From the NCBI GenBank assembly GCA_028583415.1, contig CM053267.1, forward strand, positions 44,938,834-45,002,833: a stretch of 64,000 nucleotides of DNA, given 5' to 3'. The DNA comes from Protea cynaroides (Eukaryota > Streptophyta > Magnoliopsida > Proteales > Proteaceae). Under the pieces are notes generated by a model. That model searched no databases. It was not told the DNA's origin and saw only the letters and a list, made by a program, of their open reading frames with translations. The translations under genes and the position numbers were made by a program. The first letter of the stretch is position 1. Every line of letters begins with the position of its first letter. Shown piece by piece: positions 21,216 to 33,413 of the stretch.

Positions 21216-24200
21216 AGTGTTGTAGATCTAGAATTGATGATTGAGAATAGCAAGCGCGCAGTCTTCTCCATTTTTTGTTTGGCGAAAATCTTCAAATCTT
21301 ATTGGAGTAGATTACCTCCTCTGTTGGAGTCTCTAAAAGTGTGTTTGTATCATGAGCAGTTATTGTCTACTTTTTCTCATCATGGGATGAATCCTAGGCA
21401 AGAGATATCCTCTTTTCATTGGTCGAAAATCCTAACTAAGGAGACTTCTTAGAGTGGTCATTGTAGATTCCATCGAAGTCCTATCCTAAGTTCTAGATCA
21501 TAGGGAAATCATGAGTTACAGCAACATGCTAGGCATCTTTGGTAATTGTGCCTCTTTGATTGACAAAGTTAATTTTAAACTGCTGAGTACAGTCTGGCGG
21601 AGTTAATTTCAGACTCCTGAGTACAGTTGTGTCGTCCATCCAAGATTAATCAAAGAACCCTGACTCAGAGACCATCCCAAACTCTCAGGGGTTGCATTTT
21701 CCTCCCAGAATTATTTGTGATAATAGAGGATTCCTTGTGGCTATTATCTATCTCAATAGTGGGATAACCTAATTGATGAGTTTAATGAACCAGGCTGGGA
21801 TATAAAAGAGTGATCCCCATTAAGGGTAACCTTAAAGATGAATTTTAATGAACCCGAGCTGGGGTATTGAGCAGAGTGACCGGCATCACGGGTAACCCAA
21901 TAATGAGCTTTTATGGACCTAAACTGGGGTATAGTTGAGTTTGGTATGCATCAGGCACATATTGGTAGGTAGGCGTGTTGAGTCCTACTAGTGGTAGCCT
22001 AGGTGGAGATTTAGTCCCATGTCGATCATTGTTGGTGCCAATGGTGTTGCACTTAATTGGGGTTTGTTTAGATAAGTTGTTTTGTCTCGGCTTGCTATTG
22101 GCTGTATCTGATAGGTCACCCATGTCTGGGCTTGAGGCTGATATGTCTGTAGGCAATCCAGTCCAATTTGCTCTGTCTAATAAAAAAAAAAAATCCCACT
22201 TGGGACTTCAACTATTGAGCTTTATAGCTTCCGAAACATTTTTTCTAGTTTGATATTCTTTCCACTTCCATGCCCTCGGTCAATTCTGACTCCGATGATG
22301 ATTGGGATGATGAGCCATCACCTGAACTTCTACGCCACCTGGCCTTTTGAAAAAAGAAAGTCTAGCTCGTTTGTGAAAAACTACAAATGATTGATTCAGA
22401 AACACAAAAGTCGTCTTGGAGAGATAGTTTGGCAAGTTTCAAAGGTTCAGAAAGCCACCATTGATAAACTAAAAGAGCTCCGTGAGATGTTGTCAAAGGG
22501 CGTCGAGCAATCCTGGACTTATTCTAGTGGTTTTGATTGGTTTTACAAATGAGATGAGATGCGTTATGGATTTGGTCTAGGTCAAAGATATCATCATTGA
22601 AAAAAAAAATGAAAAAAAAAAGAGAAAAAAAAAACAGAAAGGAGAACAAGTGTTGTGTTCATGTTCTTATTATCAGACACATGCCTCCTTACATCATGGA
22701 TCGTAGCGATCACTACAGTGAGCAAAAAAAGAATATAGTCAAAGAAGATACCAATTGGGGTTAAATGAGCAGCTTTGCTGTATCAGTTTACAAAAGATGA
22801 ATTTTGACTGGGGTAGCACCATCATTTTTGGTCTGTAGTGTGGAATTATTGTCGCTTCTTGAGTGGAAGATACAGTCTCCAAAGATCCTCATGGACCAAT
22901 GGCTTTTAAGAGCATGGGCCTTATATTTGAGGTACATCGTTACAACTTGATCGAGCAAAGAGTGATCATGTATTGCCTCCACATCCATAAAAAAAATAAT
23001 ATAAAAAAAAATATGCTCAAAAAAGAGAGAGCCAAAAAAAAAAAAAGCCATACAAAGGTATAGATGTGGGATGGCATTTTTCATTGCATTTGGACAGTGG
23101 GTCAGTTGTCGTGCTTCACAGAGTGTTTACTTTCTATCAAGGCTCAAAGGTGTGTCGGTTCAATAATTTATGCATCAATATATGATAATTTCCTCTGGAG
23201 CATCATGGGGAGTATTGATTGTTTGCAGTGCTTCACGACGTGTGTTAGGCTGGATTTTTAATTTTGGTCGCTACATCCCGCCTTTACAGGGGGTGGTCTC
23301 ATCGCTTTGTCATCATCAGAGGATGATTTCTCATCGACAAAAGACTCTTCCTCCCGTCCATCAATCTGACGGTCTTCCGTGAGTCTTCATTAGAAGTCGT
23401 TCATTCAATCATCAAATAAGTTTATGACACCGTCTCTTGTGAGCATGTCATTCTATTTGTGTATAATTTTGTTCAAATAAATCTGACTGGAATTTCTATC
23501 GATCGTTCATTATTTCAACGGCGTCCAAGAATTCCAAAAGTCCATTTTTGCTAGCCAATAAGATGGTATCTCCTCAGTGGGATTTGACCATTCTACATAA
23601 ATAACAAAAACTCTCCCCAATGGTGGACCCATGTGGGCAGTTTCTTATCTGTCCTGTTGGACCTTCAGCATCGTATTGTCTATGGATTTATAAGTTTTGA
23701 GCTCAGTTGTGGTTGTATCTACTTTAGCATTGGCAAATAGCTTGTCGATACACATATGTACTGTCTAAGCGTCTCTAAGAGGGGAAAGCGTTATTTGGTA
23801 CTATGCTTAATTCTGATGTGGGGCGTCTCCTATAGGTTGCTTCTAGTGATGACCCAAAGAGTCGTCTGTTTATCGATGTGTGCCATTGAAAACTTAAACT
23901 CTGGGGTAAAATTGTCATTGTCTTGATATCATGAATATGGGAGGCTCATTGTGAGTCCAGATCATTTTGAATATGCCTAAATCTACTGGTGACAGTTCGC
24001 CACATTAGGACCCTTTGTTTAAAATTGTAATTGGGTTTAGTTGTAAAGAAAAATACAAAAAAAATTTGATGGGTTACCCATGTTTGCCCTTCATAGGGAA
24101 ATGACTGTGTTAGTCATTTGTTCAAGGTGCGATCTATGTAATTTTGGCAAAAGATGCAAAACATGTTGAGTCTATCCTCCATAGGACTGAAGAAATTTTC

Positions 24201-24610
24201 TCTCATCCTAGAGTGAGTCATGTCTGGAGAAAAGTGATTAAATCATTTCTCTTTGTTTTTTGGATTTGGGAGTAGCATTCACAGATGAATATAGTTTTCA
24301 AATCATTCGTTTGCTCGCTTGTGTTTCCAGAAACTTCATTGGGATCTCCTGTTCTATGTGGCCAAGTTCATCAGATTCATTTTTATCATCCATGGGGGAT
24401 TGAGCAAGTCATCCTCCTTGTCTCATAGGATCCGGATTAGGGTACCCTTTTGCTAGAGAGTACTCGATAATCATTTTGTCATTCTCCTGTGAGAAAGGAG
24501 ATCTTTGTGTTGACGTTTGATTTGGTTGGTTTTCATATATGATCCAGTCGTGTGTGCTTTCAATTCTTGGGCATGATCTCCGTGTCCTCCTATTTGTTTT
24601 CATATGTGCC

Positions 24611-24885
24611 AAAGAGTGGTCTGTCGTGATATACAGACACAGGGGTATGGATGCATTTTTTTGAGAGAGTTAGATTTAATCATGTCATTCCCATCTGAAC
24701 CAAAGAGTGGTCTGTCATGATATACAGACACTGGGGTATGGATGCATTCTTTTCGAGGGAGTCAGATTCAATCATGTCATTCCCATCTGAACCAAAACGT
24801 GGTCTGTCATGATATACAGACATTGCGGTATGGGTGTGTCTTGTTAAGTGGAGTCAAACTCAAATCATGTTGCCTCAAGTATATG
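24611..24885 (+). repeat. Three tandem units of about 91 bp
   Basis: Units start at 24611, 24702 and 24794 with 'aaa(g/c)(a/g)(g/t)ggtctgtc' followed by 'atatacagacac' and 'tatggatgcatt'. Confidence 0.85.
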
Positions 24886-25619
24886 TGTCTCATGCGTGTT
24901 ATTGCTGAATTTGCTTAAGCTCTAAGCAGTCAATCTTGGAATCATAGACAATTTTGATTGGGAGAGCATCTCCGTTCAATCACCCTTCATATGCTTCTTT
25001 TATTCCTCCCGTCTGTTAGAGGGATTTTGTTTTCGTTTTGTACCTGTTGTTGTTTGATTGTTTAATCATAATCATTTGTATTTGGAAGATTGATCTAGTA
25101 TTTCATCAAGTCTCGTGGTTGGGAAATTCAACTACTGTTTTAAGAGAATCTTGATCTTGTTGCAAGGGCGTCTAGTTTGGGCCAAATTCATGTATTACTC
25201 AAATCTTGTGAAGGTGTGAAATTTCTGAGTAGCTTACAACTTTGGATCATGGGCTTGATCTATATCTCTTTTGCTTACTTGCTGGGCTATTTTGTCAATT
25301 TGATCTGCCTCTGTGGTTAACTGAAGAATCTGTCAATTTTGGTGTCTCCTGTTCCTGGTTAGGACGAGTGAGCCATTGTGGTTCTATTTAGAGCTTTATC
25401 TGTAGTCCTTCCGAACCATGTTCGAGAGCCTTAGGGTCATCCTGGTTGTGTTTTGTTGTGTTAATGTTGCTTCTCCTTGAATGATGCTTACATTTCATGC
25501 TCAATGTGTTTAACTCTTGATGATGGCAATCAGTTTGAGGTTTATTTTCATCTGTGAATGTAGGCATTTGATTGCCAATTAATATTTAGATTTGACTTTG
25601 TTGTTGAGCTATCTCGTTG

Positions 25620-26460
25620 TGGTGTTGGTCCTAGTGTACCTTGGGTTTAGTGGGCCTCAAACCTGATTAATGGTTTTGGACATGACCCTGTTGTTTGTCA
25701 CCTTTTGACATTTGTCAGTGCATTGTTTCGGTTGCTGCATTGGTCTTAGTATACCTTGGGTTTAGTGGGCCTCAGACCTGATTAGTGGTTTTGGACACAA
25801 CCCTCTTGTTTGTCATCTTTTGATATCTGTCATTCCATTGCTTTGGTTGTTGCATTGGTCTTTGTATACCTTGGGTTTAGTGGGCCTCATACCTGATTAG
25901 TGGTTTTGGACACAACCCTCTTGTTTGTCACCTTTTGACATCTGTCGTTGCATTGTTTTGGTTATTGCATTGATTTTCGGATATCTTGGGTTTAGTGGGC
26001 CTCAGACCTGATTAGTGGTTTTGGACACAATCCTCTTGTTTGTCATCTTTTGACATCTGTCATTCCATTGCATTGGTTGTTGCATTGGTTTTTGTATACC
26101 TTGGGTTTAGTGGGCCTCATACCTGATTAGTGGTTTTGGACACAACCCTCTTGTTTGTCACCTTTTGACATCTGTCATTGCATTGTTTTGGTTATTGCAT
26201 TGATTTTCGTATATCTTGGGTTTAGTAGGCCTTAGACTTGATTAGTGGTTTTGGACACAACCCTCTTGTTTGTCATCTTTTGACATCTGTCGTTGCATTG
26301 TTTTGGTTGTTGCATTGGTTTTCGTATATTTTGGGTTTAGTGGGGCTTTCGCCTAATCGATGGCTTTGGACACAACCCTCTTCTTTGTCAACTTTTGACA
26401 TGTGTTGTTACTTTGTTTTTGTTGTTGTATTGGTTTTCGTACACCTTGGGCGAAGACCTC
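25620..26460 (+). repeat. 115-bp minisatellite, eight phased units
   Basis: The anchor ttgggtttag recurs at 25641, 25756, 25871, 25986, 26101, 26216 and 26331, with a diverged ttgggcgaag at 26446. Every spacing is exactly 115 bp despite many substitutions. It abuts the 117-bp array. Confidence 0.92.
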
Positions 26461-26664
26461 ACCCGGTTCAATGAGTAGTGGCATTTGGGGTTTGGTAGCA
26501 ATTATTTTGTTGGCCCCCTCCTTGTGCAGCTGTCAAATGTGTTTATTTTGGGACTTATTCCATGTAGGTGTGGAAGAGTTTGCCTTGTTGGGGTTTGTTC
26601 TGCGACATGCAGAAAAACCCGCTTTATTCTGACTGGTCTTGAGGGTCATCAAGCCGATTTGGCT

Positions 26665-28135
26665 GCTACTCAAGAGAGTCTCGTCTTCTTCGAGCGGTTT
26701 CGTATAATGCGTGAAAGCTCGCCTTCGATCCTGACTTTGGGGCTCGCGTGTGCGAGGTGTCAGTTTCGCTTTTGAGATTTGATTCCTTTGTTCGGGAATA
26801 ATCTCCCCGAGCGGTTCCGCGAAATGCGTGAAAGCTCGTCTTCGATTCTGACTTTGGGGCTCGCGTGTGCGAGGTGTCAGTTTCGCTTTTGAGATTTGAT
26901 TCATTTGTTCGGGAATAATCTCCCCGAGCGGTTCCGTAAAATACGTGAAAGCTCGTCTTCGATCCTGACTTTGGGGCTCGCGTGTGCGAGGTGTCAGTTT
27001 CGCTTTTGAGATTTGATTCCTTTGTTCGGGAATAATCTCCCCGAGCGGTTCCGTAAAATACGTGAAAGCTCGTCTTCGATCCTGACTTTGGGGCTCGCGG
27101 TGCGAGGTGTCGGTTCGCTTTGAGATTTGATTCCTTTGTTCGGGAATAATCTCCCCGAGCGGTTCCGTGAAATGCGTGAAAGCTCGCCTTCAATTCTGAC
27201 TTTGGGGCTCGCGTGTGCGAGGTGTCAGTTTCGCTCTTTAGATTTGATTTCTTTGTTCGGGAATAATCTCCCCGAGCGGTTCCGCGAAATGCGTGAAAGC
27301 TCGTCTTCGATTCCCGACTTTGGGGCTCGCGTGTGCGAGGTGTCAGTTTCGCTCTTGAGATTTGATTCCTTTGTTCGGGAATAATCTCCCCGAGCGGTTC
27401 CGCGAAATGCGTGAAAGCTCGCCTTCGATCCTGACTTTGGGGCTCGCGTGTGCGAGGTGTCAGTTTTGCTTTTGAGATTTGATTCCTTTGTTCGGGAATA
27501 ATCTCCCCGAGTGGTTCCGCGAAATGCGTGAAAACTCGCCTTCGATTCTGACTTTGGGGCTCGCTTGTGCGAGGTGTCAGTTTCGCTTTTGAGATTCGAT
27601 TCCTTTGTTCGGGAATAATCTCCCCGAGCGGTTCCGCGAAATGCGTGAAAGCTCGCCTTCGATCCTGACTTTGGGGCTCGCGTGTGCGAGGTGTCAGTTT
27701 TGCTTTTGAGATTTGATTCCTTTGTTCGGGAATAATCTCTCCGAGTGGTTCCGCGAAATGCGTGAAAACTCGCCTTCGATTCTGGGCTCGCGTGTGCGAG
27801 GTGTCAGTTTCGTTCTTGATATTTGGTTCCTTTGTTCGGGAATAATCTCCCCGAGCGGTTCCGCGAAATGTGTGAAAGCTCGTCTTCGATTCTGACTTTA
27901 GGGCTCGCGTGTGCGAGGTGTCAGTTTCGCTTTTGAGATTGGATTCCTTTGTTCGGGAATGATCTCCCCGAGCGGTTCCGCGAAATGCGTGAAAGCTCGT
28001 CTTCGATTCTGACTTAGGGGCTCGCGTGTGCGAGGTGTCAGTTTCGCTTTTGAGATTTGATTCCTTTGTTCGGGAATAATCTCCCTGAGCGGTTCCGCGA
28101 AATGCGTGAAAGCTCATCTTTGTTTTTTTCGAGTT
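26665..28135 (+). repeat. 117-bp minisatellite, about twelve units
   Basis: The anchor gattcctttgttcgggaa recurs with spacing 117 bp (26781, 26898, 27015), with occasional 110, 114 or 118. Because 117 is a multiple of three, long open frames result, including one of 502 codons on the minus strand; these are read as artefacts. The position near the 3' end matches the minisatellites known from Tat/Ogre elements. Confidence 0.93.
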
Positions 28136-28267
28136 CGTTTTGAGAGTCCCAAGGTCGCCATGACCACTACTCAAGAGAACTCGTGTTTTGTTTTACTTAG
28201 CTTTCCAATAATGGTTGTGGCAAAACTGGGGTCTTCTTGTCTTCAGCCTCGATTAATGTAATCTCGT

Positions 28268-28278
28268 CCGAAGAGGGG
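28268..28278 (+). other. E4 polypurine tract (probable)
   Basis: A ccgaagagggg tract ends four bases before the 3' LTR start. Position and composition fit. Confidence 0.55.
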
Positions 28279-28282
28279 TATC

Positions 28283-31200
28283 TGTCAGCACCCTAGTTTT
28301 GCCATTACCCTTAAAAAATAATTTTTTTTTTTTAATGGGAAATCAGATGTTATTAATTAGTGTTTAAAAAAAAAAAAAAGGGCAAATCCGTCTGATCCCC
28401 AAAAAAGGAATCAGAGCTTGAAAGAAAAAAAAAAAAAAAAAAGAAAGCAAAAAAAGCAAAAGAAAAAAAAATAAAATAAAAATCGGCAAAATCCGTCTCG
28501 ATCCCAAAAGAGGGGATCAGAGCCCCAAAAAAAAAAAAAAAAAAAAACAAAAGAAGAGAGAAAGCAGGGAAGAAGGAGAGAGGGAGAGAAGCGGTGAGGG
28601 GGAGTTGCAGGGGAAGAGGGGGAGGTCGACACCTCACCCTCCTCCCCGAAACCCGCCCCGAAACCTGCTGGTTTCCCGGACTCAAATCCCCCCTTTTTTT
28701 CTTGTGAATATAAGGAGCAGCCAGCGGCTGGCTGCTCCAGTGGAGAAAAACAAAACGAAAAAAAAAAAAAAGGAAAAAAAGAAGAAGAAGAAGAAGGAGA
28801 AGAAGAAGAAGAAGAAGAAGAAGAAGAAGAAGAAGAAGAAGAAGGCAGCGGCGGCTCTCGCCACCGTCGAAGAGAGAAAGGAGGAGCATCTCTGTGCTGC
28901 TCCAAAGAGAGAAAAACGAAAAAAAAATAAAAAAAACAGAAACAGAGAAGAAGAAGAAGAAGAAGAAGAAGGAGAAGAAGAAGAAGAAGAAGAAGAAGGC
29001 AGCGGCAGCAGAGCCGCCGCCGTCGAAGAGAGAAAGGAGGAGCAGCTCTGTTGCTGCTCCAAAGAGAGAAAAACGAAAAAAAAAAAAAAACGAAACGGAG
29101 AAGAAGAAGAAGAAGAAGAAGAAGAAGGAGAAGAAGAAGAAGAAGAAGTGAAGAAAGAGAGAGGGAGAAGGAAAAGGAAGGCAGCGGCAGCAGAGCCGCT
29201 GCCCTCGAAGAGAGGGAAGGAGCAGCTCCGCTGCTCCAAAGAAAAAAAAAAAAAACCCGGGAAGGAAAAAAAAAAAAAAAAAAAAAAAAAGGGGGAAAAT
29301 CCAGCAAAAAAAAAAAAAAAAGGAAGAAAGGGGCGACAAGATAGCCGCCGCCGCCACCGTGGAGGCGCCAGTACACAGCCGCTGCCGTGAAAGAAGGAGC
29401 AGCTTCCCTCTTTGCCAGTGATCTCGATCGACAGGTATATTTTATTTTTTATTATTATTATTATTATTTAGTGATTGGTTGGCTTGTTTTTTGTTTGTTT
29501 TGGTCTAGGACGAGTTCCAGTTTGGTTGGGTCTAAGTGAGGGCCGGTTTGGATCGGTCCGACCATGTGATAAAATTTTAATGTGGTTGACCCAACCGCAT
29601 GATCTGAATTTTATGAGGTTTGATCATGACCACATAATTGGGATTTAATGAGTTGATCTTAACCATTGATTTAGAATTTTTATGTGATTAAAGTACATCC
29701 ATTGATCATAAATTTTTAATGTGCATTTTTATATAGTCATTAGATTATCATTTTGAATGATCTCGAACCATTGGATGTTCACCTTAAATGTCTTAAATGA
29801 ATCCGGACCATCGGATCTTCATCATGGATGCTTAAAATGAATTTGAACCGTTGGATTGTCTTTTCGAGTATTTTTAAATGAATCCGATCATGTTTATGGT
29901 GGTTTAAATATTAAGATCAAACCTGATTCGGGTTAAACCATGTTTATTTTAATGACCAAGTTCGATTTGTGTGGGAGTGGATTGGTTTGGTTCATTTTGC
30001 TTTGGCTTTATGGACCTGGTTTAGGTATAGCATGATTTAGGTTTTGTTTGACCTGAGTTAGACTTGGTTAATGTTAGTCCGGTTCAAAGTTGGTTCCGGT
30101 TTGGCTTAGTGTTGTGCTTATGTCTTCTTTTATCTTTTCATCTCATGCCATTTCTTAGGATCAATCTATCTCGGTAGGGTATGTAGGTCATTTCATTGTA
30201 CATAATACATACTTTTTTTTATATACATCCTGGTTCTCATTATGGTTTCATTTTTTACACGTTTGATGGTTCCTGCTGTTCTGACATCACATGTATATAT
30301 AGTTGCTTTCTATTTTTGGTTTTTATCACATGCTTTATCTAATTTCCATCACATGCCTATATGCTTATACATTTGTATGATTTAATTTGAAGGCATCATC
30401 CATACCCCCAAATGGTCTGTGACATCCAATTTTGATAGATGTATGCTAGGATGCTTGCTTCCCGTGATTGGTTAGGGGACTCCAATGAGTTCAGCTGCCC
30501 TTCGTGGGCCCATTTAGAACGAGCCCACCCAACCCTAGGATTGGATCCAAGAGTGTGGGAAATCGTTGTATCAAAAAATATATATTAATGAAAAATGTGC
30601 GATTGGGTAGATGTATGCATAGGATTGGTGGTCCGACCGGACGGTCCACCCGGGCATCCCGTATGTGGGGTGTGAGTGAGATTTAGTGTACCCCGTGTGT
30701 GGGGAGCTGAGGCATTTGGCCTTTCCTGAGTGTTGCCACGCGTGTCCATGGCTCGTCGCCATGGGAACTACGCTTGACCTGATTCTCGAGAGACAGAGGT
30801 CTCGAGAGGTACGTAGGCTGCGGGGGAGTTTGGTCGCTCCACGCTCGGTCAAATTGAGGTAAGTTCCATGTATTATGGGATTACCTCAGCGAAGGGATTT
30901 TCCTGTGGAAGGGAATACCTGTACACCGAGATGGGTTCCACTGTTGTGGGAACATCTCATCCTTCGGATGTGTTCCAATATTTTGGGAGCATCATTTCCA
31001 CACACACACTCAAATTGAGGTAAGTTCCATGTATTATGGGATTACCTCAGCGAAGGGATTTCCCTGTGGAAGGGAATACCTGTACACCGAGATGGGTTCC
31101 ACTGTTGTGGGAACATCTCATCCTTCGGATGTGTTTCAATATTTTGGGAGCATCATTTTCACACACACACTCAAATTGAGGTAAGTTCCATGTATTATGG

Positions 31201-32044
31201 GATTACCTCGCCGAGGGGATTTCCTTGTGATAGGAAGTACCTCAACACTGAGATGGGTCCCACTGTTGTGGGGACATCTCTCACCATTGGATGTGTTCCA
31301 TGATTATGGGAGCGTCCATCGCTTGGGATGCGTTCCAACATTTTGGAAGCGTCCCTCTTCTCTTGCACACACTTGGTACGTACACACCCGCCCGAACTAC
31401 GTTTGGCCTGATTCCCACCGCACAGGGATACGTAGGCGGCCTGGGATTTTCCCAGACCTCGGTCATATGTTATATATCTTTTTTTCCTTTCTTTTGATGC
31501 ATGATTAAACTATTCTTTTAATTCTCTAATTCATTTTGTAATTATTTTTCTTGTCTAATTTGTTTAATTTCAGCTTATGCCATGCCTAGTTAGCAAAGAA
31601 CTAGAAATTAACTTAGGATTCCCCCTTCTACCTTGTAATGTATTTAGATAGCCCCAAGCATTCATAAACTGTAGGAAAGGATAGGATTTAGGGAGACCGG
31701 TTTAACCGGGCGAGTTGGGTGCCTAACACCTTCCCAATTCGTAATTTGGCACTTACCAGCCTTTGGTGAGACAAGATAGCCGTTCCATTTGCGTGAGTCA
31801 TTAGTGTTCCTCCATTGAGGGACATCATTTATAGGTCCTAGACCTTATCTAGGTGGCGACTCCAGTCTTCATACCTTCCACTGGCATGAGTGGATTGGAT
31901 CTGAAAGTGGGAACTTTCCAGATCCCAGTTTGAGTGTAATGAGGGTAGACAACTTTAACTATATGAAAATTCAATTTAAAAAACGAGGATAAATTTAAAT
32001 TGAAAATTTCAAGAAGATTGATGATTTTTTCCCATGTCCTCACA
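28283..32044 (+). repeat. E4 3' LTR (3762 bp)
   Basis: Matches the 5' LTR almost base for base from 29410 onward, including the 161-bp array at 30849-31330. It is longer mainly because of 28375-28540, where two copies of a 'ggcaaaatccgtct...gatccc...ggatcagagc' piece sit between A-runs; the 5' LTR has a plain A-run there instead. Confidence 0.95.
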
Positions 32045-32049
32045 CTATG

Positions 32050-33039
32050 TCAAGGGGGTTGATATTTCTTTCGACTATCGACAGCTAGCGGACTTGCTGG
32101 GTATCTCCTATGGCGGCTCCTTCATATTCTATGCCCCAGGAGAGCCCCAGTTCTTTTCATTACAGATGAGGGCTGAGATAAACCGTCAGCTCATCAAACC
32201 TGATCGCTGGGAGATTTAAAGCGAGTTATCTGCGTTCAGATCTACGGGTATACTGCAAGATCCTTCAGCACAACCTGATACCGTAGAGTGGACATTACGA
32301 GAGGTCTCCCAGTTGACCCAGTATCTGCTGTACTGCATATGCACTAGGCAGCCCGTCTGCCTTCCCTATATCATCATGCGGACGATGATCAGTGCCACGT
32401 TGTCCAGTCACACTGGCAACCTTCCTTATGGACGCATGATTACTACATTGCTTATCCGCCTGGGGGTTGATTTGATGGATGAGAAGATTCAGGAGAAATA
32501 CTTCTCATCGCCTCTAGATTGGGAGGCCATCTGCAAGATGGGCATGCGGGATGCCCAGGTCAGTGATGAGGAGAGGAACGCGATGGTGCGCCCTCGCACT
32601 CGAGTGGAGATGGCTGACGCTGAGGCAGCAGCAGCAGCCGCTGGAGCAGGGGTTCATGGGGATGATGACGATCGGCTATACATGGATGTAGATGCCATAC
32701 CTCTTCCATCACCTACTCATACTACAGGAGCTGGTCCTTTACATGCAGCTGGTCCTTCGTATGCACCTTCTGATGACATGATGTGAATATTGTATGAGAT
32801 ACGAGAGGCTCAGCGCATGTCTGATTTGAGGATGGGAGAGCTTCTAGAGGCTCAGCGCTTGCCCGATCAGCGGGTGGGAGAGCTGAAGGATGCTCAGCGC
32901 GCGACAGACCAGCGGGTGGCTGATCATAGCTAGTCTCCAGATGACTCAGACTCAGATAGCTTGGTTGACTAGAGTCTATGCTGAGGACTATGATAGAGAC
33001 CGTGAGGCACCGCCTCCCCCATCTCCTCCAGCTTCTTGA
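32050..33039 (+). pseudogene. Antisense ORF of E1, 3' part (Transposase_32-like)
   Basis: Continues the frame broken by E4. Recognisable blocks are VDISFDYRQLADLLGI, then LPYIIMRTMIS, then NLPYGRMITTLL and GVDLMDEKI, then an acidic and Pro-rich linker. The C-terminal part has roughly 14-residue repeats (M-x-E-L-L-E-A-Q-R type), likely coiled coil. It ends PPSPPAS plus TGA at 33037-33039, like the E5 copy. Stops near 32218 and 32784 and a frameshift near 32925 show decay. The pattern of an LVRQFYCN block, a pocket-like LLGI block and a C-terminal GVDL block resembles the plant Transposase_32 domain (PF20167); this is from memory of the family, not a search. Confidence 0.7.
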
Positions 33040-33308
33040 TGTATTTCTTTTATCTTTCTTTTGTACTTCAGAGTAACTGTCCGGATTGTGGACTGTACTA
33101 TGCTTTAATCATATATATATAAACGTTTGTTCTTCTCTTGGTTGTATATAAATTTGTTTCTCATTTAATAGATGCATTATTCTCTTTCAGTTTTGTCTCA
33201 AACAACACAGATGCTTATGATGTGTTATTATTACATCTTTTAAATTTTTATCTTATCTCAGTTCACGACCTTTTGTGGAAGTATACCGATTTCACAGACA
33301 GGGCCTGA

Positions 33309-33326
33309 GATGCTCTGATACCAAGT
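33309..33326 (-). other. E1 primer-binding site
   Basis: The minus-strand sequence acttggtatcagagcatc directly follows the LTR end. It is complementary to initiator tRNA-Met and proves that the right-hand LTR is the 5' LTR of a minus-strand element. Confidence 0.9.
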
Positions 33327-33413
33327 TGTCACACCCTAATTCTGCAATATTCAAAACGGTGTGATGAACTGCTAATAAACCAACGGTTTAACCAGGATCT
33401 CTAATAGGCTGTG
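33327..33413 (-). repeat. E1 5' LTR, distal 87 bp (split by E2)
   Basis: tgtcacaccc to aataggctgtg. It continues at 43012 with tccattaaaaataaaacc, exactly as the unbroken E1 3' LTR does at 4836-4860. E2 duplicated ctgtg at the split. Confidence 0.95.

Larger units (their letters stand above)
19086..28267 (+). other. E4 interior, non-coding
   Basis: No conserved retroelement protein motif was seen in any frame; short frames are unsupported. Besides the arrays listed separately, 21580-21900 holds a loose repeat of 'gggtaacc...aatgag' and 'gagtaca' pieces, and 22599-23050 holds several A-runs. 19086-20380, 21220-24600 and 24890-25615 hold nothing recognised. Confidence 0.7.
15449..32044 (+). 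mobile_element. E4: non-autonomous Ogre/Tat-like LTR retrotransposon
   Basis: Two direct LTRs (15449-19066 and 28283-32044) are flanked by a ctatg duplication (15444-15448 and 32045-32049). The PBS tggcgactccgctgggga follows the left LTR and a purine tract precedes the right one. A PBS of this type is known from Ogre/Tat elements (tRNA-Arg). The 9.2-kb interior has no gag, RT or integrase on either strand, only tandem repeats and AT-rich DNA, so it would need enzymes from elsewhere. By eye only about two dozen substitutions or small indels separate the LTRs outside the simple-repeat block, so insertion was recent. Confidence 0.93.

Noticed and set aside
20385..28135. CRISPR-like regularly spaced repeats
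   Set aside because: Eukaryotic context, no unique spacers: the arrays are direct tandem repeats without distinct spacer sequences.
26666..28174. 502-codon open frame on the minus strand with a repeated peptide
   Set aside because: It is the 117-bp minisatellite read in one frame; 117 is divisible by three, so frames stay open on both strands. No start context, no splice evidence and no known domain.
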